This document shows, in pieces, positions 1 to 6,047 of a stretch of 6,047 bases of DNA. The translations under genes were made by a program, and so were the position numbers. Every line of letters starts with the position of its first letter. Position 1 is the stretch's first letter. The DNA is from an uncultured Lachnospiraceae bacterium (GTDB lineage: Bacteria; Bacillota_A; Clostridia; Lachnospirales; Lachnospiraceae), in the NCBI GenBank assembly GCA_900556645.1, contig USPJ01000091.1, positions 1 to 6,047 on the forward strand, read 5' to 3'. The notes beneath the pieces are model-generated. The model searched no databases and was not told the DNA's origin. It saw only the letters and a list, made by a program, of their open reading frames with translations.

Positions 1-12
1 TTGTAAAAATAG

Positions 13-40
13 TTGACATCCCCAAAAAAAGTGATATGAT
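13..40 (+). promoter_or_regulatory. Sigma-A-type promoter of the rubrerythrin gene
   Basis: A perfect -35 hexamer TTGACA lies at 13-18 and a good -10 hexamer TATGAT at 35-40, with a 16-base spacer. An alternative -10, GATAAT at 38-43, would need a 19-base spacer and is less likely. The bases before the -35 are A/T-rich, as often seen at strong promoters. Transcription should start near 46-48, giving a leader of about 50 bases. The -10 touches the left end of the palindrome at 40-66, so a protein bound there would compete with RNA polymerase. Assigned by motif only. Confidence 0.8.
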
Positions 41-66
41 AATATCAGTAATAATTACTAATATTA
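40..66. promoter_or_regulatory. Operator-like palindrome over the rubrerythrin transcription start (PerR/Fur-family candidate)
   Basis: The arms TAATATCAGTAAT (40-52) and ATTACTAATATTA (54-66) are inverted repeats around a central A at 53. Twelve of 13 base pairs match, the exception being 46/60. The inner 13 bases (47-59) are fully symmetric. The core TAAT-N-ATTA at 49-57 equals the core of the PerR box (TTATAATNATTATAA) and is also shared with Fur-type boxes, but the outer PerR positions fit poorly: by hand about 9 of 14 informative positions agree. The site lies from the -10 end across the expected +1, a typical repressor position. Peroxide-responsive PerR is known to control rubrerythrin genes in Clostridium acetobutylicum. 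The identity of the regulator here is inference. Confidence 0.6.
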
Positions 67-79
67 ATAAGGACAAATA

Positions 80-87
80 AAAGGAGG
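80..87 (+). promoter_or_regulatory. Ribosome binding site of rubrerythrin
   Basis: The near-perfect Shine-Dalgarno sequence AAAGGAGG lies at 80-87, 9 bases before the ATG at 97. It supports this start codon and suggests high translation, in keeping with an abundant stress protein. Confidence 0.85.
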
Positions 88-96
88 AAAACAGAA

Positions 97-636
97 ATGG
101 ATTTAAAAGGAAGTAAAACAGAAGCAAATTTACAGACAGCGTTCGCAGGAGAGTCTATGGCAAGAAATAAATATACATATTTCGCATCCAAGGCTAAAAA
201 GGACGGCTATGTACAGATTTCCAAGATTTTTGAAGAGACAGCAGCAAACGAAAAAGAGCATGCAAAGCTTTGGTATAAATTATTAAACGGCGGAGCAGTT
301 GGTTCTACTATCGAGAACTTAAAAGAAGCAGCAGAAGGCGAGAACTATGAGTGGACAGATATGTATGATCAGTTCGCAAAAGAGGCAAGAGAAGAAGGTT
401 TCGATGATATCGCTGCTTTATTCGAAGGCGTAGCAGCTATCGAGAAAGAGCATGAGGAAAGATATCGCAAGCTGTTAGCAAATATCGAAGGAGATTTAGT
501 ATTTTCCAGAGACGGAGATGTGGTATGGCAGTGTTCTAACTGTGGACACATCTGTGTTGGAAAGAAAGCACCGGAAGAGTGTCCGGTATGTGCACATCCA
601 CAGGCACATTTCGAAATCAAAGCTACAAATTACTAA
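97..636 (+). CDS. rbr: Rubrerythrin (diiron peroxidase with C-terminal rubredoxin domain)
   Basis: This is a complete 179-residue cytoplasmic protein without signal peptide or membrane segment. Rubrerythrin reduces hydrogen peroxide to water, taking electrons through a rubredoxin-type iron centre, and protects anaerobes from oxidative stress. Residues 1 to about 135 form the ferritin-like four-helix domain. The expected diiron ligands are visible: E19 in GES, E52 and H55 in an ExxH motif, E82 and E85 in the GENYEW segment, and E116 with H119 in a second ExxH. Residues about 140-179 form the rubredoxin domain, with an Fe(Cys)4 site from C146/C149 and C162/C165 (two CxxC pairs, 12 residues between). 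The order, ferritin-like then rubredoxin, is that of classical rubrerythrin and not of reverse rubrerythrin. The length is slightly under the 191 residues of the Desulfovibrio protein. The start is fixed by a strong Shine-Dalgarno. The gene has its own promoter and terminator and so is probably monocistronic. Nothing looks broken. Confidence 0.96.
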   Translation: MDLKGSKTEANLQTAFAGESMARNKYTYFASKAKKDGYVQISKIFEETAANEKEHAKLWYKLLNGGAVGSTIENLKEAAEGENYEWTDMYDQFAKEAREEGFDDIAALFEGVAAIEKEHEERYRKLLANIEGDLVFSRDGDVVWQCSNCGHICVGKKAPEECPVCAHPQAHFEIKATNY

Positions 637-652
637 AATTCATTTTGCTTGT

Positions 653-685
653 AAAGAGGATGGCGAGAGCTGTCCTCTTTTTTTT
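653..685 (+). terminator. Rho-independent terminator of rubrerythrin
   Basis: The stem AAAGAGGA (653-660) pairs with TCCTCTTT (673-680). It extends inward through two G-U pairs (661/672, 662/671) and two G-C pairs (663/670, 664/669) to close a GAGA loop at 665-668, a GNRA-type tetraloop. The 12-pair stem runs directly into T678-T685. It starts 16 bases after the stop codon. On the opposite strand only three T follow the stem, so it should work in the + direction only. It separates the rubrerythrin transcript from addB. Confidence 0.92.
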
Positions 686-739
686 AACAAGAAAACTCAC
701 AGAAGGATAGAGAACCTGTGATAAGTTAAATCCCGCATC

Positions 740-768
740 TTGGAAAAACCACAACAATCCCGTATAAT
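740..768 (+). promoter_or_regulatory. Sigma-A-type promoter of the addBA operon
   Basis: The -35 TTGGAA lies at 740-745 and a perfect -10 TATAAT at 763-768, with the ideal 17-base spacer. Transcription would start near 775, only about 12 bases before the addB ATG, so the mRNA would begin at or just before the Shine-Dalgarno. No LexA-type operator of the Bacillus form (CGAAC-N4-GTTCG) is seen nearby, so SOS control is not indicated by sequence. Assigned by motif only. Confidence 0.75.
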
Positions 769-775
769 GGAACTT

Positions 776-781
776 GAGGTG
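776..781 (+). promoter_or_regulatory. Ribosome binding site of addB
   Basis: GAGGTG at 776-781 sits 5 bases before the ATG at 787. It decides this start codon, and it would lie at the extreme 5' end of the mRNA made from the promoter at 740-768. Confidence 0.7.
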
Positions 782-786
782 AAAAA

Positions 787-3700
787 ATGTCATTACAGTT
801 TATTCTGGGACCTTCAGGCGGAGGCAAGTCCCATTATCTATATGAAAATTTAATAGAAGAGGCGAAGAAAGACCGAACCAAGGATTTTCTTTTGATTGTA
901 CCGGAACAGTTTACCATGCAGACTCAGAAGGAACTGGTGGAGCGGAGTAAAAACCATGCCATTATGAATATCGATGTGCTGAGCTTTGAGCGTCTGGCAT
1001 TCCGGGTGTTTGACGAATTGGGAATCCAGAAGCTGGATATTCTGGAGGAGACGGGAAAGAATCTGATTTTGCGGAAACTGGCGGAGGAGCATGGAGAGGA
1101 ATTGACGGTTCTGGGAGCCCAGATGAAAAAGATGGGATATGTCAGTGAACTGAAATCCCTGATTTCTGAGTTTATGCAGTATCAGATTACGCCACAGGAA
1201 ATTGAAGGATGGCTGAAGGGAGAAAACAGCCAAGCATTTCAGTTAAAAATGCGGGATGTTCAGTTGATTTATCAGGAATTTTTGAATTACTTACAGGGAA
1301 ATTGTATTACGGCGGAGGAAGTGTTACAGGAATGTGCACAGGTAGCAGACCGCTCCCTGATGCTGAAAAACAGCAACTTGATTTTTGATGGATTTACCGG
1401 GTTCACACCGGTACAGATGGGATTGCTGGAAACTCTCTTTCCTATGGCAGACCGCATACAGGTGGCAGTGACGGTGGATAAAGAGACCGAATTGTATACT
1501 AAGCCTGTGATGCAGGAGCTTTTCTACATGAGTAAAAAAATGATACAGTCTCTTATACATTTGGCACAGAAGACAGATTGTAAGGTTTTGGAGCCGGTAT
1601 ATGTGGAAGAGGGATTGCAGCATCGCTATGAAAATGCAGGGGAATTGGAGCATTTGCAAAAAAATCTGTTTCGAGCGGTGTGGAAACCATATGAAAAGAA
1701 AACGGAAAATATATCCATTCATTGTCTGCAAAATCCCAAGGAGGAATTGCTTTATGCGGCAGCAAAGATTCATCATATGGTGCAGGCGGAGGGTTACCGC
1801 TACAAAGATTTTGCCATTGTATCAGGAAATACGGAAGGATATTCCTGTTACGCAAAGGAAATTTTTGAAGCATATGAGATTCCTTATTTTGTAGATGAAA
1901 AGAAGACGATTCTGTTTCATCCTTTTATTGAGTTCATCCGGGCATCCTTGGAGATGATAGAAGAGGATTTTTCCTATGAGAGTGTCATGCGGTATTTTCG
2001 GACAGGTCTCAGCGGACAGGAAACGGAACAGATAGACCGTCTGGAAAATTATCTTTTAGCCGGGGGAATTAAAGGATATAAGGCGTGGAGCAGTACCTTT
2101 GAAAAATGTCCGAAGGGATATACGGAAGAAGAGCTGTTACCGTTGGAACAGCTTCGGGCAGATGTGATGGCGAAGGTGGAGCCATACCGGAAGGTTTTAA
2201 AGCAAACGGATGCAACGGTGGCAGAGCGGTTGGAAGCTTTGTACCATTTCATCGTGCAACACAATATGCAGGAGCAGCTACGCGAGAAACAGAATTATTT
2301 TGAGGAGCAGCAGAACTTTACCAGAGCAAAAGAGTATGAACAGATCTATGGGATTGTCATGGATTTGTTTGATAAGATGGCAGAGCTGTTGGGAGACCAA
2401 AAAATAAGTACCAGAGAGTGCAGCCAAATTTTGGATGCAGGATTTGAAGCTGCCAAGGTGGGAGTGCTGCCTCCGGGATATGACTGTGTACTGTTGGGAG
2501 ATATCGAGCGAACCAGACTGGACCATATCAAAGTTTTGTTCTTTGTGGGAGTCAACGACGGAGTGATTCCCAAGTCTGCACAGGCAGGAGGTATTTTGTC
2601 AGCATTGGAGAGGGAGAAGCTGTCAGAACAGGAGGTACAGCTGGCACCGACCCCTAGAGAGAGAACCTTTTTACAAAAATTTTATTTGTATCTGAATATG
2701 ACAAAACCTCAAAGAAGACTGATATTGACCTTTGCCCGGGTAAATGCAAAAGGAGAGTCTATCAGGCGTTCTTATCTGATAGGACAGATGAAAAAATTAT
2801 ATCCTCATTTAATAATAGAAGAAGGGATTGAACCGGAGCTTTTACTGGCAACACCTAGAAGCGGTATGGAATATTTTCTGGAAGGATTGCAGGAAAAGCA
2901 GAAGCAGAATGACCGCTGGCTGGCATTGGCGGCATGGTATCTGGGAGAATCGGATTGGAAGCAGGAGGCAGAGGGATTGATAGATGCGTCCTTTTATTCC
3001 TATCGTTCCCGGAAACTGCCGAAAGGATTGGTTCATGCCCTGTACGGAACAGTGTTGGAAAATAGTGTTACCAGACTGGAGCAGTTCGCCTCCTGTGCCT
3101 GTGCCCATTATCTGAAATACGGTCTGAGATTGCAGGAACGCCAGTTACAGGAATTTTCTGCGGTGGATTTCGGTAATATTTTTCACTCTGCCATTGAGAA
3201 TTTCTCCAAACAGGCGGAGCAGGAAGGGGTTTTGTGGACGGAATTGTCTGAAGAACAGCAGCAGAAATTGGAGGAGGTTTCTTTTTTACAGGCGTTGGAG
3301 GAGCAGAAGTTAGGAAATCTGGGAGAAAGTGCTAAGAGCCGATTTTTGGCAGAACAGATGCGACGGGTATACCACAGAACCATAGTAACCTTGACGGAAC
3401 AGCTTAAGAGGGGGCGTTTTACCCCCAGCGGTTATGAGATTGGATTCTCAGGGGCAGATAAGCTGGAGGCGTTGCAGTTTACCCTGAATGATGAGGAAAA
3501 GATGTATTTAAGGGGAAGAATTGACCGTCTGGATACTTACGAGACAGAAGATAAAGTCTATGTAAAAATTATTGATTATAAAACGGGAAAGACCAATTTT
3601 CAGATGTTAAATCTCTACCATGGACTGCAATTACAGTTGGTGGTTTATCTCAATGCGGCAATGGAAATGACAAAGAAAAAAAATCCGGGGAAAATCGTCG

Positions 3701-4206
3701 CTCCGGCAGGTATCTTTTATTACCATGTGGAGGATCCCTTTGTGGAAAGTGAGGGAAGGCTCTCGGAGGAAGAAATCTATGAGAACATTCTGGAGGAACT
3801 AAAGCTGGATGGAATGGTAAACAGTGAAGAAGAGGTTTACCGGGCAATGGATGAACAGATGGGGGATGCCTCTCATGTGATTCCGGTAAAGATAAAAAAA
3901 GACGGAACCCTATATGCCACATCCAAGGTATTGTCCCAGCAGGCATTTGAAAATATGGAAGCCTTTGTGGGGCAAAAGATAAAGAGACTGGGAAATCAGA
4001 TGATGGCTGGAGAACAGGGGGCAAATCCTTATCGGCAGGGAAAACAGGAGGCCTGTACCTATTGCAGTTATCGGAGTGTCTGCGGTTTTGATGAGAAAAT
4101 TCAGGGATATGAGTATCGGAATCTTCAAAGAAGTGCAAAGACAGAAGATGTACTGCAAAAAATAAGTGAAGATTTAATAAATGAAGGAAAGGGAGAAACC
4201 CTATGA
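787..4206 (+). CDS. addB: AddB, nuclease and Chi-recognition subunit of the AddAB helicase-nuclease
   Basis: This is a complete 1139-residue protein, close to the 1166 residues of Bacillus subtilis AddB. With AddA it processes double-strand breaks for RecA-dependent recombination. In the known complex AddB cuts the 5'-ending strand and recognises Chi. The N-terminus has a Walker A, GPSGGGKS (8-15). Conserved AddB-type segments follow: FDGFTGFTP (200-208) and GVNDGVIP (588-595). The C-terminal PD-(D/E)XK nuclease shows H800 in the GNIFHSAIE segment, D913 in GRIDRLD (910-916), D930 and K932 in IIDYKTGK (928-935), then Q948, Q950 and Y954 in the GLQLQLVVY stretch. Four cysteines match the 4Fe-4S arrangement that pins the nuclease domain: C770, then C1090, C1093 and C1099. 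C772 is an additional nearby cysteine. The start has a Shine-Dalgarno at 776-781. The stop overlaps the addA start by four bases, indicating one operon. All key residues are present and the frame is unbroken. Confidence 0.96.
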   Translation: MSLQFILGPSGGGKSHYLYENLIEEAKKDRTKDFLLIVPEQFTMQTQKELVERSKNHAIMNIDVLSFERLAFRVFDELGIQKLDILEETGKNLILRKLAEEHGEELTVLGAQMKKMGYVSELKSLISEFMQYQITPQEIEGWLKGENSQAFQLKMRDVQLIYQEFLNYLQGNCITAEEVLQECAQVADRSLMLKNSNLIFDGFTGFTPVQMGLLETLFPMADRIQVAVTVDKETELYTKPVMQELFYMSKKMIQSLIHLAQKTDCKVLEPVYVEEGLQHRYENAGELEHLQKNLFRAVWKPYEKKTENISIHCLQNPKEELLYAAAKIHHMVQAEGYRYKDFAIVSGNTEGYSCYAKEIFEAYEIPYFVDEKKTILFHPFIEFIRASLEMIEEDFSYESVMRYFRTGLSGQETEQIDRLENYLLAGGIKGYKAWSSTFEKCPKGYTEEELLPLEQLRADVMAKVEPYRKVLKQTDATVAERLEALYHFIVQHNMQEQLREKQNYFEEQQNFTRAKEYEQIYGIVMDLFDKMAELLGDQKISTRECSQILDAGFEAAKVGVLPPGYDCVLLGDIERTRLDHIKVLFFVGVNDGVIPKSAQAGGILSALEREKLSEQEVQLAPTPRERTFLQKFYLYLNMTKPQRRLILTFARVNAKGESIRRSYLIGQMKKLYPHLIIEEGIEPELLLATPRSGMEYFLEGLQEKQKQNDRWLALAAWYLGESDWKQEAEGLIDASFYSYRSRKLPKGLVHALYGTVLENSVTRLEQFASCACAHYLKYGLRLQERQLQEFSAVDFGNIFHSAIENFSKQAEQEGVLWTELSEEQQQKLEEVSFLQALEEQKLGNLGESAKSRFLAEQMRRVYHRTIVTLTEQLKRGRFTPSGYEIGFSGADKLEALQFTLNDEEKMYLRGRIDRLDTYETEDKVYVKIIDYKTGKTNFQMLNLYHGLQLQLVVYLNAAMEMTKKKNPGKIVAPAGIFYYHVEDPFVESEGRLSEEEIYENILEELKLDGMVNSEEEVYRAMDEQMGDASHVIPVKIKKDGTLYATSKVLSQQAFENMEAFVGQKIKRLGNQMMAGEQGANPYRQGKQEACTYCSYRSVCGFDEKIQGYEYRNLQRSAKTEDVLQKISEDLINEGKGETL
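4190..4202 (+). promoter_or_regulatory. addA ribosome binding site within a small potential hairpin
   Basis: A purine-rich Shine-Dalgarno-like stretch (GGGAG, 4191-4195) lies 7 bases before the addA ATG at 4203, inside the end of addB. AGGG (4190-4193) can pair with CCCT (4199-4202) across a five-base loop, which would partly hide the Shine-Dalgarno until a ribosome finishing addB opens it. A four-pair stem is weak, so the masking role is inference. The binding site itself is reasonably clear. Confidence 0.5.
4203..4206 (+). other. ATGA stop/start overlap joining addB and addA
   Basis: The addB stop TGA (4204-4206) and the addA start ATG (4203-4205) share bases. This four-base overlap is the common sign of translational coupling by terminating ribosomes, and it places both subunits on one mRNA in the order addB-addA known from Firmicutes. 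Confidence 0.93.
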
Positions 4207-6047
4207 GCTGGACGAAGGAACAACAAAAAGTAATAGATTTACGGCAACGGAATATATTGGTTTCCGCGGCAGCAGGCTCGGGAAAAACAGCGGTTTTGGT
4301 AGAGCGGATTATTAAGCGGATTCTGGATGAAAGGAATCCGGTGGATGTGGACCGGCTTTTGGTGGTAACCTTTACCAAAGCGGCAGCCGCAGAGATGCGG
4401 GAGAGGATTGGTGATGCTTTGGAGTGGGCGTTACAGGCAGAACCTGAAAATCTTCATTTACAGAAGCAGCAGTCACTGTTGCACAATGCACAGATTACCA
4501 CCATTGACAGCTTCTGTCTTTTTGTGGTGCGGAACTATTTTCATAAGATTGCGTTGGAACCGGAATTTCGGATTGCCGATGAGGGAGAATTGAATCTGTT
4601 GAAAGAGGATGTTTTTGACAGGGTCATGGAATCGTTTTATGAGATGGAAGACGAAGAAATCCGCAGCTTTTTTGAAATCTATTCCACGGCAAAAAGCGAT
4701 GGCAGAGTACGGGAAATGATTATGGAGCTTTATCTGGTGGCAGAGTCCAATCCATGGCAAGAGGAATGGCTGGATTCCCTTCAAAAGGGATATGAGGTAA
4801 CGGAAGAGAACTTAGACGAAGCCCTATGGATGAAAGCCATCAATACCTATTATCGCAATTCCATGGAGGGGATTTTGGAAGAACTTCAGACGGCACTTGC
4901 TCTGACCAAAGACAGTGACGGTCCCAATATGTATCAGCCGGCAATCGAAAGTGATATGGAACTTGTGGAAAAGCTGGCACAGCAGAATACTTATGATGGG
5001 ATTCAGGAGTCTTTGCTGCATACCGGAAGTTATGCAAAACTGGCTCCTGCAAGGAAATATGAGGGAAGTATTGAAAAGCAGGAGCAGGTGAAAGAAATCC
5101 GCAATCGTATGAAGGATACGGTAAAGGAATTTGCCACGAAGTTTTATGTGCAGCCGGAAACTGAATTGTTACAATCTGTCCGGCGTTTGCAACCGATACT
5201 GAGAGCATTGATTCGTTTAACCAAGGCTTTTGGTAAAGCCTATGGAGAAGAAAAAAGAAAGAAAAATCTGGTAGATTTTTCAGATATAGAGCATTTTGCT
5301 TTGGACATTCTGGTGGATGGAGAAAGCAAGGAGCCTACGGATACAGCAAGGGAATTTCAGGAATATTTTGAAGAGATTATGATTGATGAATATCAGGACA
5401 GCAATTACGTGCAGGAAACTATTTTAACGGCGGTATCCAGACAATGGCGGGGAGAAAATAATCTTTTTATGGTGGGAGATGTAAAGCAGAGTATTTATCG
5501 GTTCCGACTGGCAAGGCCGGAACTTTTCATGGAGAAATATGAGAGCTATACGGCACAAGACAGTCAAAAACAGAAAATTGAATTGCACAAAAATTTCCGA
5601 AGCCGCAGGGAAGTACTGGACACGGTCAATGATATTTTTTATAAAATCATGGCAAAAGATATGGGAAGAATTGCGTACAATGAGGATGTGGCACTTTATG
5701 TGGGAGCAGAGTTTGAGACAGCAGGTCAGGAGAATGGCACAGAAACCTATGTGATTGAAAGCCGACAGGAGGAAGAGGAGGAGCAGAAAGAAAATCCGGT
5801 GTTGGAGGCAGCACTCATCGCCAAAAAAATACTGGAGTATAAGGATTCTTTTCAGATAAAGGATAAGGAAAGCGGAAAAATGCGGAGGGCAGGCTATTCA
5901 GATATGATAATTTTGCTCCGCAGTCCCGGCAGCTACGCCGAGGAGATGGTAAAAGAACTGGGAAGATGGGGGATTCCGGCTCATGCGGCATCCAAAACCG
6001 GATATTTTTCCACCCAGGAAATATTGATTCTGCTGAACTATCTCTCT
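4203..6047 (+). CDS. addA: AddA, ATP-dependent helicase-nuclease subunit (partial, 3' end outside the window)
   Basis: The first 615 codons are present and the frame is open to the window edge. B. subtilis AddA has 1232 residues, so about half is seen. AddA is the UvrD/Rep-type superfamily 1A motor that unwinds DNA 3' to 5' and, through a C-terminal RecB-family nuclease, cuts the 3'-ending strand before Chi. Visible motifs, in order: Q motif WTKEQ (3-7); Walker A AAAGSGKT (22-29); motif Ia TFTKAAAAEM (56-65); TTIDSFC (99-105); VDFSDIEHF (357-365); Walker B/motif II DEYQD (395-399); motif III GDVKQSIYRFR (425-435); motif IV HKNFRSR (462-468). The end of the visible part, from YSDMIILLRS onward, matches the usual start of the second helicase half. 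Motifs V and VI and the nuclease lie downstream. The ATG overlaps the addB stop as ATGA, consistent with translational coupling and equal subunit supply. No frameshift or missing residue is seen. Confidence 0.95.
   Translation, partial: MSWTKEQQKVIDLRQRNILVSAAAGSGKTAVLVERIIKRILDERNPVDVDRLLVVTFTKAAAAEMRERIGDALEWALQAEPENLHLQKQQSLLHNAQITTIDSFCLFVVRNYFHKIALEPEFRIADEGELNLLKEDVFDRVMESFYEMEDEEIRSFFEIYSTAKSDGRVREMIMELYLVAESNPWQEEWLDSLQKGYEVTEENLDEALWMKAINTYYRNSMEGILEELQTALALTKDSDGPNMYQPAIESDMELVEKLAQQNTYDGIQESLLHTGSYAKLAPARKYEGSIEKQEQVKEIRNRMKDTVKEFATKFYVQPETELLQSVRRLQPILRALIRLTKAFGKAYGEEKRKKNLVDFSDIEHFALDILVDGESKEPTDTAREFQEYFEEIMIDEYQDSNYVQETILTAVSRQWRGENNLFMVGDVKQSIYRFRLARPELFMEKYESYTAQDSQKQKIELHKNFRSRREVLDTVNDIFYKIMAKDMGRIAYNEDVALYVGAEFETAGQENGTETYVIESRQEEEEEQKENPVLEAALIAKKILEYKDSFQIKDKESGKMRRAGYSDMIILLRSPGSYAEEMVKELGRWGIPAHAASKTGYFSTQEILILLNYLS

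Noticed and set aside
47..66. Riboswitch or structured leader in the rubrerythrin 5' region
   Set aside because: The predicted leader is only about 50 bases and AT-rich. The symmetric core has a single central base, so an RNA hairpin would keep only a short weak stem. A DNA operator explains the symmetry better.
369..721. Open frames overlapping the rubrerythrin 3' end on both strands (369-620 on - and 518-721 on +)
   Set aside because: Both overlap the conserved rubredoxin domain in other frames, and the + one runs through the terminator. Neither resembles a known protein.
711..786. LexA (SOS) operator ahead of addB
   Set aside because: GAAC occurs at 712-715 and 770-773, but neither is followed by GTTC at the four-base spacing of the Bacillus-type box.
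97..4206. rbr-addB-addA as a single oxidative-damage operon
   Set aside because: A strong one-way terminator at 653-685 and a separate promoter at 740-768 divide rubrerythrin from addB, so a shared transcript is unlikely.
3650..4378. A 242-codon open frame on the - strand across the addB-addA junction
   Set aside because: It lies wholly opposite two well-supported genes and its product is rich in P, H, F, L and S, as expected for the antisense of glutamate- and lysine-rich coding sequence. I recognise no domain in it.
4203..6047. addA as a truncated pseudogene
   Set aside because: The reading frame is open to the last base of the window with all expected helicase motifs. The missing half is due to the window edge.

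Overview
The window reads as an ordinary chromosomal segment of a low-to-mid-GC anaerobic Firmicute. A clostridial lineage such as Lachnospiraceae is my best guess, judged from protein style and codon use rather than from any search. It holds one short redox gene and the start of a DNA-repair operon, all on the + strand. I see no mobile element, CRISPR array, tRNA or rRNA.

Layout. Positions 1-96 hold a sigma-A-type promoter, a long and nearly perfect AT-rich palindrome lying over the likely transcription start, and a strong ribosome binding site. Positions 97-636 encode a complete two-domain rubrerythrin (diiron ferritin-like domain plus C-terminal rubredoxin). A textbook intrinsic terminator with a GNRA-type loop follows at 653-685. 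The roughly 100-base gap to 786 carries a separate promoter (TTGGAA, 17-base spacer, TATAAT) close to the next start codon. Positions 787-4206 encode a complete AddB (1139 aa). Positions 4203-6047 encode the first 615 codons of AddA, which runs off the window. The addB stop and addA start share the bases ATGA.

Function. AddA and AddB form the Gram-positive counterpart of RecBCD, a helicase-nuclease that resects double-strand breaks up to a Chi site and prepares 3' ends for RecA. AddB here keeps its N-terminal Walker A, its C-terminal nuclease motif and the four cysteines expected for the 4Fe-4S cluster. The AddA part keeps the helicase motifs of the N-terminal half; its C-terminal helicase motifs and nuclease lie beyond the window. 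Rubrerythrin reduces hydrogen peroxide in anaerobes. It is probably neighbour rather than partner, because a terminator and a new promoter separate it from addB.

I found no convincing undescribed system. The points most worth a second look are the operator-like palindrome ahead of rubrerythrin (PerR/Fur-family candidate), the very short predicted addB leader, and a small hairpin that could mask the addA ribosome binding site and enforce coupling to addB.
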